Of a stretch of 64,000 bases of DNA, positions 29,101 to 36,953 are shown piece by piece. The position numbers and the translations under genes were made by a program. Below the pieces are notes generated by a model. The model was not told the DNA's origin and did not search any database. It saw only the letters and a program-made list of their open reading frames with translations. The stretch comes from Streptomyces sp. NBC_01717 (GTDB lineage Bacteria; Actinomycetota; Actinomycetes; Streptomycetales; Streptomycetaceae). The stretch lies in the NCBI RefSeq assembly GCF_036248255.1, contig NZ_CP109178.1, positions 5,146,001 through 5,210,000 of the forward strand, in the 5' to 3' direction. Each line of letters begins with the position of its first letter. Position 1 is the first letter of the stretch.

Positions 29101-29255
29101 AGCGGCGGCCGCGCGGTGGGCGTCCTCGTCCGGACTGGGCCGAGGAGACCCCGCTGGACGATCTGCCGACGCTGGCGGACGAGCTGCTCGGCGATCACGA
29201 AGGTGACGACGAGGACCCCGGCACCTCCGGACGCGGCCGCCGCCCGCGCCGCTGA
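26112..29255 (+). CDS. tmk: MFS-type membrane domain fused to thymidylate kinase and coiled coil
   Basis: A 1047-residue fusion. Residues about 30-490 form a 12-helix major-facilitator-like domain. Residues about 510-715 are a full thymidylate kinase (dTMP to dTDP): P-loop GGDGAGKST, TREPG, and SDRYIDSSVAYQG. Residues about 715-865 are an Arg/Glu/Ala heptad-rich coiled coil, then a disordered acidic tail of about 180 residues. It is the only Tmk in this cluster and precedes holB, as tmk does in many bacteria. This fusion is known in Streptomyces; why the kinase is tied to a transporter-like membrane domain is unclear. ATG 26112. Confidence 0.88.
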   Translation: MTRAEQPTVVSPTSDTLAADSRERAVRALLRVPPLKRLWSAQLVGGIGDALALLVLVLLSLQAAVLEGSFGSGYRGAAFAVAAVFGARILATLLFGAVLLGPLTTLTAPGGPLDRRWLMIGADGLRLALLVVAPLWIDWVPDKALMMILITVFVTGIGERLWTIAKESAAPALLPAPPAEGAAVRPLPDHLDALRRLSLRTDFAAVPAAAAVLLIATLIGNLLGSGLEWFSFHQAALGSYVAAGLFSASISTLYFLELPGSPTPRPRSPLEGLRRPSTADGPDKGRTGAVPLIVGACAAVAGAIAAAAAVAVLHASDLGGGPVTFALLILALTGATGTGIRTAEKVLPTLSRRRLLALATALTGVALLAMGLVPDTATVVFLAVLAGYAAGVAAYTGHTLVDQETEEVRRARTTEHLQAVVRVLIALGAVGGPLLAAAIGTHRLTTGDFVFAHGGAAFALMLIGALLLPVAAIVLARTDDRSGVPLRRDLREALRGGEPAVAPAATGFFLVLEGGDGAGKSTQVEALAEWIRAKGHEVVVTREPGATPVGKRLRSILLDVSSAGLSNRAEALLYAADRAEHVDSLVRPALERGAIVISDRYIDSSVAYQGAGRDLSPTEIARISRWATSGLVPHLTVLLDVDPETARERFTEAPDRLESEPPEFHARVRSGFLTLAAADPTRYLVVDAGQEPESITTVVRHRLDQLLPLSEAEIKAQAEARKAAEDEARRKAEEEAARKAEEERLERERQEQLAKLRAEEEERRRRELEEARQREAERQAEEARRRAEEARRIAEEERVRREAEEQAREAEQARLRRQAEEEARLRQEAEARRLEKQRKAEEALLRAEAARRQAEAEAASAAGAARAGSASVPDNELTVPTPVVGPNEVTQAVPSPVATPSPEAETAMLPKISDATDRSERSDRSQRPSARDAAGAADETTALPPVRDVREARDEHPADRVPRGIFRDEHAAERENERTRELPQFSDPHAAPHAAEERRPRGGRPRPDWAEETPLDDLPTLADELLGDHEGDDEDPGTSGRGRRPRR

Positions 29256-29396
29256 GCGGAGCCGCTGACGGGCCCCGGCCGGATCCCCGGTCGGCGGCCC
29301 GGGTCCCGGGGACGGACCGGATCGCCGGGATTGTCAGACCCTTCCCCCACAATGGGAAGCCGGAGCCGTACACGACCACCGGAAGGGCGGTGACCC

Positions 29397-30602
29397 ATGT
29401 CCGTATGGGACGACCTGGTCGGCCAGGACCGAGTGCAGGATCAGCTCGGCGCCGCCGCCCAGGACGCCGATGCGCTGGTCACCGCCGTCTCTGCGGGGGA
29501 GCGGGTGCCGCCGGGGTCGAGGATGACTCACGCCTGGCTGTTCACCGGACCGCCGGGCTCCGGGCGGTCCACCGCCGCCCGCGCCTTCGCCGCCGCCCTC
29601 CAGTGCACCAGCCCGGACCGCGCCCTGGGCGGCGCGCCGGGGTGCGGCTTCTGCGACGGCTGTCACACGAGCCTGGTCGGTACGCATGCCGACGTCGAGG
29701 TGGTCCGCACGGACCTGCTCTCCATCGGTGTGAAGGAGACCCGCGAGCTGGTCCGCCGCGCCCAGCTCTCGCCGGCCGTGGGCCGCTGGCAGGTGATCAT
29801 CCTGGAGGACGCCGACCGCCTCACGGAGGGCGCGGGGAACGTGCTGCTCAAGGCGGTCGAGGAGCCCGCGCCCCGCACCGTGTGGCTGCTCTGCGCCCCC
29901 TCCCTCGAAGACGTGCTGCCCACCATCCGGTCCCGCTGCCGTCATCTCACGCTGTGCACCCCGCCGGTCGACGCCGTCGCCGATGTACTGATCCGGCGCG
30001 ACGGCATCGATCCGGAGCGGGCCGCGTCCGCCGCGCGCGCCACGCAGGGGCACATCGGCCGGGCCCGCCGCCTCGCCACCGACGAGAAGGCCCGCGCCCG
30101 CCGCGCGGCCGTGCTCAAGCTCCCGCTCAGGGTCGACGACATCGGCGGCTGCCTGAAGGCGGCCCAGGAGCTCGTCGACACCGCTGCCGACGATGCGAAG
30201 CAGGTCTCCGAAGAGGTTGATGTCAAGGAGACGGAGGACATGAAGGCCGCGCTCGGCGCGGTCGCCGGAGGCCGGATGCCGCGCGGTACGGCGGGGGTGA
30301 TGAAGGAGCTGGAGGACAAGCAGAAGCGCCGCAAGACCCGCACCCAGCGCGACAGCCTGGATCTGGCGCTCACCGATCTGACCGGCTTCTACCGCGATGT
30401 ACTTGCGCTTCAGCTGGGTTCGCAGATCGCGCTCTCCAACGTCGATGTCCGGGACGCACTCGACCGGATCGCCCGGTCCTCCACACCCGAGCGCACCCTG
30501 CGCCGGATAGAGGCGGTGATCGCCTGCCGCCGGGCTCTGGACCGCAATGTGGCGCCGCTGCTCGCGGTGGAGGCGATGACCATGGCACTACGCGCAGGCT
30601 GA
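29397..30602 (+). CDS. holB: DNA polymerase III delta-prime subunit
   Basis: Clamp-loader delta-prime subunit. N-terminal AAA+ module with zinc site (C-x-x-C-x-x-C in CGFCDGC plus an upstream Cys), SRC motif (IRSRCRH) and C-terminal collar domain. The P-loop is GPPGSGRST, with Arg for Lys, as expected for a subunit that does not hydrolyse ATP. A charged insert (residues about 265-310, rich in Glu/Lys/Asp) is typical of actinobacteria. ATG 29397 is preceded by GGAAGGGCGG. Confidence 0.92.
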   Translation: MSVWDDLVGQDRVQDQLGAAAQDADALVTAVSAGERVPPGSRMTHAWLFTGPPGSGRSTAARAFAAALQCTSPDRALGGAPGCGFCDGCHTSLVGTHADVEVVRTDLLSIGVKETRELVRRAQLSPAVGRWQVIILEDADRLTEGAGNVLLKAVEEPAPRTVWLLCAPSLEDVLPTIRSRCRHLTLCTPPVDAVADVLIRRDGIDPERAASAARATQGHIGRARRLATDEKARARRAAVLKLPLRVDDIGGCLKAAQELVDTAADDAKQVSEEVDVKETEDMKAALGAVAGGRMPRGTAGVMKELEDKQKRRKTRTQRDSLDLALTDLTGFYRDVLALQLGSQIALSNVDVRDALDRIARSSTPERTLRRIEAVIACRRALDRNVAPLLAVEAMTMALRAG

Positions 30603-30710
30603 CGCCGACTTCTGACACGAAGCCCCGGCAGGATCGCCGACACGGATCGCCGATTCACCCGATTGGGTAATGAATCGGGCGAGTCGGCGCATGGCGGCTA
30701 CGCTCCGGGG

Positions 30711-32240
30711 ATGGATACCAGGCGCCTGCTCCGTACCTTCGGCACCCTGCTCGGCACTGCCGGCCTACTCATCTCCGGCTGCAGCAGCGGCAGTTCGACG
30801 ACGAGTGCGTCGAGTTCCGCGCCTGCCGCGCCCACGGAGCTTCTGCCGTACTACACCCAGCATCTGACCTGGCGGGACTGCGGCGTCTCCGGCTTCCAGT
30901 GCGCCACCATGAAGGCGCCGCTCGACTACGCGAAGCCCGGCGCCGGCGACATCAAACTGGCCGTCTCCCGCAAGAAGGCCACCGGCCCGGGCAAGCGGAT
31001 CGGTTCCCTCCTGGTGAACCCGGGCGGCCCCGGCGGCTCGGCCATCGGATACCTCCAGAGCTACGCGGCCGCGGGCTACCCCGCCCCGGTCCGCGCCCGC
31101 TACGACATGGTCGCCGTCGACCCGCGCGGCGTCGCCCGCAGTGAACCCGTCGAATGCCTCACCGGACCGCAGATGGACGCGTACACCCAGGTCGATCAGA
31201 CCCCCGACGACACCGCCGAGGTCACGCAGCTGAGCGACTCCTTCCAGAAGTTCGCGGACGGCTGTGAGCAGCGCTCCGGCAAGATCCTCCCGCACGTCTC
31301 CACCGTCGAGGCGGCCCGCGACATGGACATCCTGCGGTCCCTGCTCGGTGACGAGAAGCTGACGTACGTCGGGGCGTCGTACGGCACCTTCCTGGGTGCG
31401 ACGTACGCCGAGCTCTTCCCCGCCCGGACCGGCCGCCTCGTCCTCGACGGTGCGATGGACCCGTCGCTCTCGTCGATCGAGATGAACCGCGACCAGACCG
31501 CGGGCTTCGAGACCGCATTCCAGTCCTTCGCCGCTGACTGCGTGAAGAAGTCGGACTGCCCGCTCGGCACCACCTCCACCGCCGATGCCGCGACCCACCT
31601 CGAGCAGCTCTTCGCCGACCTCGACGCCAAATCCATCCCCACCGGCGAGACCCGCAAGCTCGGCGAGTCCCTCGCCACCATGGGCGTCGTCGCAGCCATG
31701 TACGACGAATCGTCCTGGCCTCAGCTCCGTGAAGCCATCGCGGGCGCCCAGAGGGGCAACGGTTCCGGTCTGCTCGCCCTCGCCGACAGCTACTACGAGC
31801 GTCAGGCGAACGGCAAGTACGCGAACCTGATGGCTGCCAACGCCGCCGTGAACTGCCTCGACTCGCCCCCGGCCTTCACCGGCCCGAGCGCCGTCATGCA
31901 GGCCCTCCCGAGCTTCGAGAAGGCGTCCCCGGTCTTCGGCAAGCCTCTCGCCTGGGCCTCCCTGAACTGCGCCGACTGGCCCGTCGGCGCCACGGGCGCC
32001 CCGCACAGCATCAAGGCGAAGGGTGCTTCCCCGATCGTCGTGGTCGGTACCACGCGCGACCCGGCCACCCCGTACAAGTGGGCCCAGTCCCTGGCCGGCC
32101 AGCTCTCCTCCGGAAGGCTCCTCACCTACGAGGGTGACGGCCACACGGCGTACGGCCGCGGCAGCGACTGCATCGACTCCGCGATCAACAGGTACCTCCT
32201 GGACGGCACCCCGCCCGCCGCCGACAAGAGGTGCTCCTGA
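30711..32240 (+). CDS. Exported alpha/beta-hydrolase, tripeptidyl-aminopeptidase-like lipoprotein
   Basis: A 509-residue secreted hydrolase of the SlpD/SlpE-Tap family that removes peptides from N-termini. The N-terminal signal ends in lipobox ISGC (about residue 21). The catalytic Ser is in GASYGT (about residue 224), with Asp in TRDPATP and His in GDGHTAYG near the C-terminus, and the last 100 residues form the TAP-like C-terminal domain. ATG 30711 was chosen because the signal starts there. The gene ends 126 bases before tRNA-Thr. Confidence 0.88.
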   Translation: MDTRRLLRTFGTLLGTAGLLISGCSSGSSTTSASSSAPAAPTELLPYYTQHLTWRDCGVSGFQCATMKAPLDYAKPGAGDIKLAVSRKKATGPGKRIGSLLVNPGGPGGSAIGYLQSYAAAGYPAPVRARYDMVAVDPRGVARSEPVECLTGPQMDAYTQVDQTPDDTAEVTQLSDSFQKFADGCEQRSGKILPHVSTVEAARDMDILRSLLGDEKLTYVGASYGTFLGATYAELFPARTGRLVLDGAMDPSLSSIEMNRDQTAGFETAFQSFAADCVKKSDCPLGTTSTADAATHLEQLFADLDAKSIPTGETRKLGESLATMGVVAAMYDESSWPQLREAIAGAQRGNGSGLLALADSYYERQANGKYANLMAANAAVNCLDSPPAFTGPSAVMQALPSFEKASPVFGKPLAWASLNCADWPVGATGAPHSIKAKGASPIVVVGTTRDPATPYKWAQSLAGQLSSGRLLTYEGDGHTAYGRGSDCIDSAINRYLLDGTPPAADKRCS

Positions 32241-32343
32241 CTCCCCGATCCGCCGAACCTCCCCCCTGACCAGCGGATACGGCTCCGGGGGAGGGCGGTA
32301 CGGAGCACTCTCCGAAACTGTGTAGACTTGGCGACGCCGCTGA

Positions 32344-32359
32344 TCGCACCATGGTGCGA
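32344..32359. repeat. Perfect palindrome in tRNA-Thr leader
   Basis: TCGCACCATGGTGCGA, a perfect 16-base palindrome, ends 7 bases before the tRNA 5' end. A TAGACT hexamer at 32333-32338 just upstream is a plausible -10 box, so the palindrome would sit in the primary transcript and may help 5' processing. Confidence 0.5.
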
Positions 32360-32366
32360 CGGGCGT

Positions 32367-32440
32367 GCCGCCTTAGCTCAGTTGGCCAGAGCAACGCACT
32401 CGTAATGCGTAGGTCTCGGGTTCGAATCCCGAAGGCGGCT
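32367..32440 (+). tRNA. tRNA-Thr (CGT)
   Basis: A complete cloverleaf: acceptor GCCGCCT/AGGCGGC, D stem GCTC/GAGC, anticodon stem ACGCA/TGCGT with loop CTCGTAA (anticodon CGT, reads ACG), T stem TCGGG/CCCGA with TTCGAAT loop, discriminator T. CCA is not encoded. Its 3' half, from the anticodon loop onward, is the insertion site of the mobile island; two more copies of this part lie at 54400 and 55542. The gene stays intact after integration. Confidence 0.97.
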
Positions 32441-32490
32441 CTGTAGAAGCCTCAGGACTCACTCGCCGTGACCTGGGGCTTTTGCTTTTA
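32398..32490. repeat. attL: attL core: tRNA-Thr 3' half plus terminator
   Basis: The 93 bases from the anticodon loop to just after the terminator recur at 55542-55634 with a single mismatch, and at 54400-54490 with several changes. The integrase stop codon (TAA, 32488-32490) overlaps its right end. This is the left junction of the island. Confidence 0.85.
32449..32490 (+). terminator. tRNA-Thr terminator
   Basis: CCTCAGG pairs with CCTGGGG (one G-T pair) across a 15-base loop, followed by CTTTTGCTTTT. It is duplicated with each att copy and occurs in degenerate form at 58769-58802, which may be the original chromosomal copy. Confidence 0.75.
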
Positions 32491-33885
32491 TTGGATGCGG
32501 CGCCGCCGTCGAGCGCGGGCCGCGCGAGTGTCGGCGGTCTCAGTTCTGGTCTCAGTGGGGCCAGGATCCGGCTCCGGGGGCGCGGGAACGAAGAACTCGC
32601 CCATTCGCCTCATGGCGTCCTTCGACAGGTGGGACCGCCCCTTCACGTACCGCCGCGTCTGACTGATCTGGGTATGCCGAAGGATCTCCATGATCGTGGG
32701 CATGTCCACGCCCAGCTCGTTCAGGATCGTGCCGGCCGTGTGGCGACTGCCGTCGTACAGGCGGCGGTCGTCGATTCCAGCTTCCCCGAGCAGTTCCTTG
32801 AACTCTTCGTAGTCGGCGCGTGGGTCAAGCGGGCGTCCATCCGGCCGTGAGAACACGACGTCGTACTCCTGCCACAGCTCGCCCGCTGCGGCCCGCATCG
32901 CTTCCTGCCGGGCCTTGTGGTCGTGAAGGAAAGGAATGAAGACAGGTGGAATCGGAACGGCGTTCCGGCTCTTCTTCGTCTTGGGGCGCGTGAAGACGAG
33001 ACCGCCCCCCTTGCGCTGCGGACACGCGCTCGCATGGCTCGTGCACGTCTTGGCGCAAGGCTTCGGGCAACCGCGCTTGTAGCCCTTGTGCGTGGTGCAG
33101 GCCGGCGGACAGGGATCGAAGCGATGAAGACGCGCGCCGCATGCGTGAGCCTCGCCACAGCCGTGGCGCCAGGTGAGGCGCTGAAGCTGCCACTCGGGAC
33201 GGAACAGCTCCGCCTCCAGGTCCACGTACGACCACCTGAGACCGAGGGTCTCTCCCTGCCGGAACCCCATGCCGACGCCCACGATCCACCGCATGGAGGT
33301 GGGCCGCTTCGCGGCTGCTTCGAGGAATGCCTTGGCCTCTTCCTTGGTGAACGGGTTGGCCTCCGTCTCGTCGACACTCGGGGGGTCCACGAGGGTGGCG
33401 ACGTTCTCCGCGATGATGCGCCGGCGGTGGGCAATCTTCAGAGCCCGCGACAAGATGCGGTGCACCTTCACGACGTGGGAGGGAGCGTGGCCGGCGTCGA
33501 GCATGGCCCGGTACATCCGCTCCAGGTGCTCGGGTCGCAGCTTGTCGATCCGGTGTTGACCGACCCCCGGAATGATGTCGTTACGGGTCTTGGACCAGTA
33601 GTCGTCCAGGGACCGCGGCTTGAGCTTCAGGCTCGCGATGTCGGTGAGATAGGTCTCCATCCACTTCGCCACAGTCGGCTTCCGGCCCGCAGTCGGCGCA
33701 CGGCCCTGATCTCGCAGCCTTTCCAGCTCACGAACCTTGCGCTTGATCTCGGGCTCGGCCTTGGCACGGCGATGGCGGCGGTCAGGACTGCCGTCGTTCT
33801 TCACGCCCATCGTGACGCGACCGTGCCACCAGCCATCGGTGCCGAAGTAGATGGACGATTCCATGTTGGGCCTTCGCGGGCTCAT
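32488..33885 (-). CDS. int: AICE tyrosine integrase
   Basis: Site-specific recombinase that integrates the element into tRNA-Thr. N-terminal arm-binding domain, core-binding domain (about residues 70-165), catalytic domain with Arg209 (GFRQGE), Arg381-His382 (SRHTAGT), His404 (LRHTQ) and nucleophile Tyr413 (RRYVKG). Between the first Arg and the Lys region is an insert with eight cysteines (residues 243-288), probably a zinc-binding module as seen in related actinobacterial integrases. The C-terminus is Arg-rich. I chose ATG 33885 because GGAGGAACAC precedes it; the GTG at 33897 lies within that site. It lies directly against the att core. Confidence 0.93.
   Translation of the reverse strand: MSPRRPNMESSIYFGTDGWWHGRVTMGVKNDGSPDRRHRRAKAEPEIKRKVRELERLRDQGRAPTAGRKPTVAKWMETYLTDIASLKLKPRSLDDYWSKTRNDIIPGVGQHRIDKLRPEHLERMYRAMLDAGHAPSHVVKVHRILSRALKIAHRRRIIAENVATLVDPPSVDETEANPFTKEEAKAFLEAAAKRPTSMRWIVGVGMGFRQGETLGLRWSYVDLEAELFRPEWQLQRLTWRHGCGEAHACGARLHRFDPCPPACTTHKGYKRGCPKPCAKTCTSHASACPQRKGGGLVFTRPKTKKSRNAVPIPPVFIPFLHDHKARQEAMRAAAGELWQEYDVVFSRPDGRPLDPRADYEEFKELLGEAGIDDRRLYDGSRHTAGTILNELGVDMPTIMEILRHTQISQTRRYVKGRSHLSKDAMRRMGEFFVPAPPEPDPGPTETRTETADTRAARARRRRRIQ
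32537..32557. promoter_or_regulatory. Candidate integrase arm-type sites, int side
   Basis: GTCTCAGTT at 32537-32545 and GTCTCAGTG at 32549-32557, a pair with 12-base pitch inside the 3' end of int. The same paired motif with the same pitch lies at the other junctions (54265/54277 and 55417/55429). Confidence 0.55.
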
Positions 33886-33947
33886 GTGTTCCTCCACGAG
33901 GGAGGCGCCCCGAGCGGGATGCTCGGGGCGCCTCGGGGGTGCTCAGG

Positions 33948-34151
33948 TCAGTTGGACAGCGGGGTGAGGTTCTCCACGTACGCTTCGAGATCCGCACGCC
34001 GGATGCGACGCGTACGGCCCAACTTGATGTACTTGAGGGCCCCTTCGGCCATCAGTTCATAGACGGTTGACCGGCCGACGGCGAGGGCCTCGGCAGCCTC
34101 TTCCGGCTTGTACAGGAGTCGGTCGACGGGGGCGGCAATCGCGGTGCTCAT
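33948..34151 (-). CDS. xis: Excisionase-like DNA-binding protein
   Basis: A 67-residue protein with one MerR/HTH_17-type winged helix: YKPEEAAEALAVGRSTVYELMAEG then a basic wing (KLGRTRRIRRADLEAYV). Such Xis proteins direct the integrase toward excision. It is 62 bases upstream of int on the same strand, the usual AICE order. The inverted TGACGCA repeats begin 85 bases upstream and might include its binding sites. Confidence 0.88.
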   Translation of the reverse strand: MSTAIAAPVDRLLYKPEEAAEALAVGRSTVYELMAEGALKYIKLGRTRRIRRADLEAYVENLTPLSN

Positions 34152-34619
34152 CCGGGGTGCCTCCTGGGCAGTCGTCTTTGTCTTCGGGAGTTGGGCCCGG
34201 GAACTGGGCCCGCGTGTGTCCGAGGTTCGGATTTCTGCGTCATTGCGTCATCAGCGTCATTCAGGCTTCTGACCTGCGGCTTTGCGTGACGCGGCGGCTA
34301 GAACGTGCGTCATCGGTGCGTCATGGGCTGCGTCATCGGATGACGCAGATGACGCAGGATGACGCAGAGGCCGCCGTCCGCGTCATGCCTGTTGCCGCAG
34401 GTCAGGGCCCGTTTTTCGGCCTGCATGACGCAGATGACGCAGCGTCTTCCCTCTTAGGAAAAAAGAGGGGTGTCTGTTGTAGTGCGGTGCGCCTCACAGC
34501 GTGAAGAAGGAGCCGCTGCGCGGCGCGACCTTGGGGCGGCGTTCCGCCGAACAGCAAGAGGAGCACGCCTGGCCGGTGGTGCTCTTCTTGCTTGTCCGGG
34601 TGAGCGTGCGGATCGCGGG
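34152..34619. other. Intergenic region with iteron cluster, candidate origin
   Basis: 468 gene-free bases between xis and the replication genes. The bulk (34236-34441) is occupied by TGCGTCA/TGACGCA repeats. The rest, 34442-34619, is AT-richer near 34450-34480 and shows no gene. Confidence 0.6.
34236..34441. repeat. Ten TGACGCA iterons in opposed arrays
   Basis: Five exact TGCGTCA (starts 34236, 34244, 34306, 34317, 34329) are followed by five exact copies of its complement TGACGCA (starts 34341, 34350, 34360, 34426, 34435), plus further near matches (e.g. AGCGTCA at 34253). Pitch within clusters is 8-12 bases. The switch of orientation is at about 34338. The layout suits an iteron-type origin or an Xis/Rep binding region beside the Prim-Pol genes. 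Confidence 0.75.
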
Positions 34620-36095
34620 TCAGAGCAGCGGCTCGTGCTGATGCGGGGCCCGGGTGGTCAGGCGGGTCATTTCGAGGTAGCGGCCCTCGCTGGTGCGGCC
34701 CGTGTCGATGAGGACGCCGCGAGCGGCCAGCGTCGGCTGGAGGCGCTTGAGCCGGTCGGAGAGGACTTTGCCGGTGGTCGGCCAACCCTTGGGCAGGGGA
34801 CGCAGTTCGTCGCCGCTGTAGAGGCGACTGAGGCAGTGCAGCCACTCGGTGGACGTCATCCGCTGCGCCGCGCTCGGCGCGATGGCGTCGGCGTGCCTGA
34901 GGACGGTCTGCGCGAGGAGATCGCCCTCGATCACGTCGTCGTTCAGGTCGTCCAGACTCGCCCGGTACGCGGTGAGCGCCCCGAGGCCGGTCGCCGTGTC
35001 GAACTGCGCGCAGAGGTGCGCGAAGTCCGCCATCCGTAGATCGGTGGGGGTCTCCGCCTCGGCCGCACGGACCTTGACCGTGAGGTCCAGAAGCGAGCCA
35101 AGAACGACAGGCAGAACCTCCGCGTACTCCGCCCACAGTTCCGCCTCGGTGCGCCGGACGCGGGGCCGCTCCAAGCGCAGCGGCAGGAGCCGTTCCGCAA
35201 GGTCGGGGCGGATGACGCCGACGTCGATGCCGGTCAGCAGCAGGGGTCGGCGGTAGCCGACGCGGAACACGTCCCCGTCGGTGAACAGGGCACGCTTGAC
35301 GCTCTCGGCGCCGGTCACGATGCAGCACATCGCGTCGGACAGGTCCGGCGTCATGTGGGAGAGGTTGTCCAGGGCCGTAACCCATCCAGCCGCCACAGCC
35401 GCGATCAGGTTCTCCTCATCCTTCGGCGCCCGGCGCAGGTCACCGCTCATGCCCTCGATGATCCGCACGAGCATCCGCCCACCCGTGGACTTCCCCGCGC
35501 CCTGCGGCCCGGTGAGGAACGGCGCGGGCACGGGCACAGACGGACCGAGGCAGCCGATCAGCCAGGCGATGGCCAGGCACTCGGTCTCCGCGTTGGCGAA
35601 GTTGCACAGACGCATCAGAAGATCGATGCCCTTGCCGTCGGTGTCCTTGGCCGGCAGGGGCAGTTCCCCCGTGAGCTGCGTGCGCCGCCAGCACACTTCG
35701 CGAGGGTCGGGGGTGAGGAGGTCCCAGCCCGAAGGGTGGATGCGGACGGACTGCCCGTCGTCACGACCCAGGTCCAGCCAGGTTGCCCCGTCGAAGCCGG
35801 GGGCGACGCGGATGTGGACGGGCTGCACTTCCTCGGACAGCGCCAACGCTTCGATCAGGTCCAGTGCCTCCTTGAGCGCGGTCCCGTTGAAGACGCCGCG
35901 CCCGTCCTTGAACAGGCCGACCATGAGTTCCTGTCGGTGGCTGCCCGTCGTGCCCTGAGAACGGATCGGCCGGGCCACGGGGTGGCCGTTCCGCTGCGCG
36001 TACACGGTCCCCTCGGCAGTACGGAAGTATCGGAAGTGCGTCTGCGCGTAGTCGGCGATGATCTCGCGGGCGGGATTCTTCTCGTCGTCGGACAT
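34620..36095 (-). CDS. AICE replication ATPase/helicase-like protein
   Basis: A 491-residue P-loop ATPase. Walker A is TGPQGAGKST near residue 200, with Walker B ALDNLSHM near 255 and an arginine-finger region further on, the layout of primase-associated or phage/plasmid D5-type ATPases. It lies 2 bases after the Prim-Pol gene stop (TGACCATG), so translation is coupled and the two probably act together in element replication. Start ATG 36095 matches this coupling; the frame extends upstream only as a shadow of the Prim-Pol gene. A role as replicative helicase is inference. Confidence 0.8.
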   Translation of the reverse strand: MSDDEKNPAREIIADYAQTHFRYFRTAEGTVYAQRNGHPVARPIRSQGTTGSHRQELMVGLFKDGRGVFNGTALKEALDLIEALALSEEVQPVHIRVAPGFDGATWLDLGRDDGQSVRIHPSGWDLLTPDPREVCWRRTQLTGELPLPAKDTDGKGIDLLMRLCNFANAETECLAIAWLIGCLGPSVPVPAPFLTGPQGAGKSTGGRMLVRIIEGMSGDLRRAPKDEENLIAAVAAGWVTALDNLSHMTPDLSDAMCCIVTGAESVKRALFTDGDVFRVGYRRPLLLTGIDVGVIRPDLAERLLPLRLERPRVRRTEAELWAEYAEVLPVVLGSLLDLTVKVRAAEAETPTDLRMADFAHLCAQFDTATGLGALTAYRASLDDLNDDVIEGDLLAQTVLRHADAIAPSAAQRMTSTEWLHCLSRLYSGDELRPLPKGWPTTGKVLSDRLKRLQPTLAARGVLIDTGRTSEGRYLEMTRLTTRAPHQHEPLL

Positions 36096-36097
36096 GG

Positions 36098-36952
36098 TCA
36101 CAGTCCCAACCTGGTCAGGGCGTTGGTCCACGCATCGGTGCAGTGCCGGGGCGATTCGCCCTTGGCCTGCGCGGCCGTGAACAGCCGCGCGATGTGGGCC
36201 TCGGTGAGGCAGCCGCACCGGGCGTGCGTGGACAGCACGGCGAGGAACGTCCGGTAGACGGTGGCGTGCACCGCACTGCGGGCCTCGGTGATGCGCTGCT
36301 CTGCCATGGCGATGCCACGGTTCAGATAGGCCGGCGTGCGGTGGGGGCACTCCCCGCTCCCGACCAGTGCGGGCACGGTGATGGCCGCCGGTCGGACCGT
36401 GGGGGCCTCCTTCACGGCCAGCGCGCGGACGACGTCCAGCAGTGCCGTGATGGTGCCGAGGCCGGGCCCCAGCCACCGGGCGTAGGCCATCGTGGACTTG
36501 ATGTCCACGCCGGGCCGTACGGCGTTGCTGGACTGCATGGCGCCCTGGTAGAGCCAGTGCTCACCCCGGGTCGTCGGCACGGTTCGTGTGGCGGGCAAGG
36601 TCGCACGGGCCCACGCGACGGCTTCCGCGTTGTCGAGGTCCACGACGGTGAGGCCGGCACCTCCGGGGTAGTAGGCCACCCCGGCCGCTTCCCGCCACGC
36701 TCGGACCCAGGTCGGCGAGATGATGACGCCGAGGTCGGTGGTGGCGGCGGCCCAGCCGTGGCACGGGTTCGGGCAGGAGCAGGGGCCGGGGATCTTCATG
36801 TTCGGCCGACCACCGCACGCGTTGTCGGCGCAGCGGCGGCAGTTGCCAAACGGCACCTTCCCAGCTCGTAACGGCAGCACGGGCACGCCGGAGGCTGCCA
36901 GGGAACGAGCGGTATGCAGGCGCTCTCCCCGAATGTCGGCCGGTTGGGTCAT
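36098..36952 (-). CDS. Bifunctional DNA primase/polymerase (Prim-Pol)
   Basis: A 284-residue Prim-Pol domain protein. A zinc-binding loop (CRRCADNAC and CSCPNPCHGW, residues about 38-65) is followed by VIISP, GLTVVDLDN (catalytic acidic pair), RTVPTTRGEHWLYQ and VDIKSTMAYARWLGPG. In AICEs without a rolling-circle RepSA, Prim-Pol plus ATPase is the alternative replication module. ATG 36952 has GGAG eight bases upstream within a CTGGAG-T-CTCCAG palindrome. Confidence 0.88.
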   Translation of the reverse strand: MTQPADIRGERLHTARSLAASGVPVLPLRAGKVPFGNCRRCADNACGGRPNMKIPGPCSCPNPCHGWAAATTDLGVIISPTWVRAWREAAGVAYYPGGAGLTVVDLDNAEAVAWARATLPATRTVPTTRGEHWLYQGAMQSSNAVRPGVDIKSTMAYARWLGPGLGTITALLDVVRALAVKEAPTVRPAAITVPALVGSGECPHRTPAYLNRGIAMAEQRITEARSAVHATVYRTFLAVLSTHARCGCLTEAHIARLFTAAQAKGESPRHCTDAWTNALTRLGL

Positions 36953-36953
36953 G

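Noticed and set aside
26316..29198. 960-codon open frame opposite the MFS-Tmk fusion
   Set aside because: Antisense shadow with repetitive Gly/Arg/Leu/Gln composition.
34236..34441. CRISPR or coding interpretation of the TGACGCA repeats
   Set aside because: Unit of 7 bases in both orientations with irregular spacing and no open frame with features.
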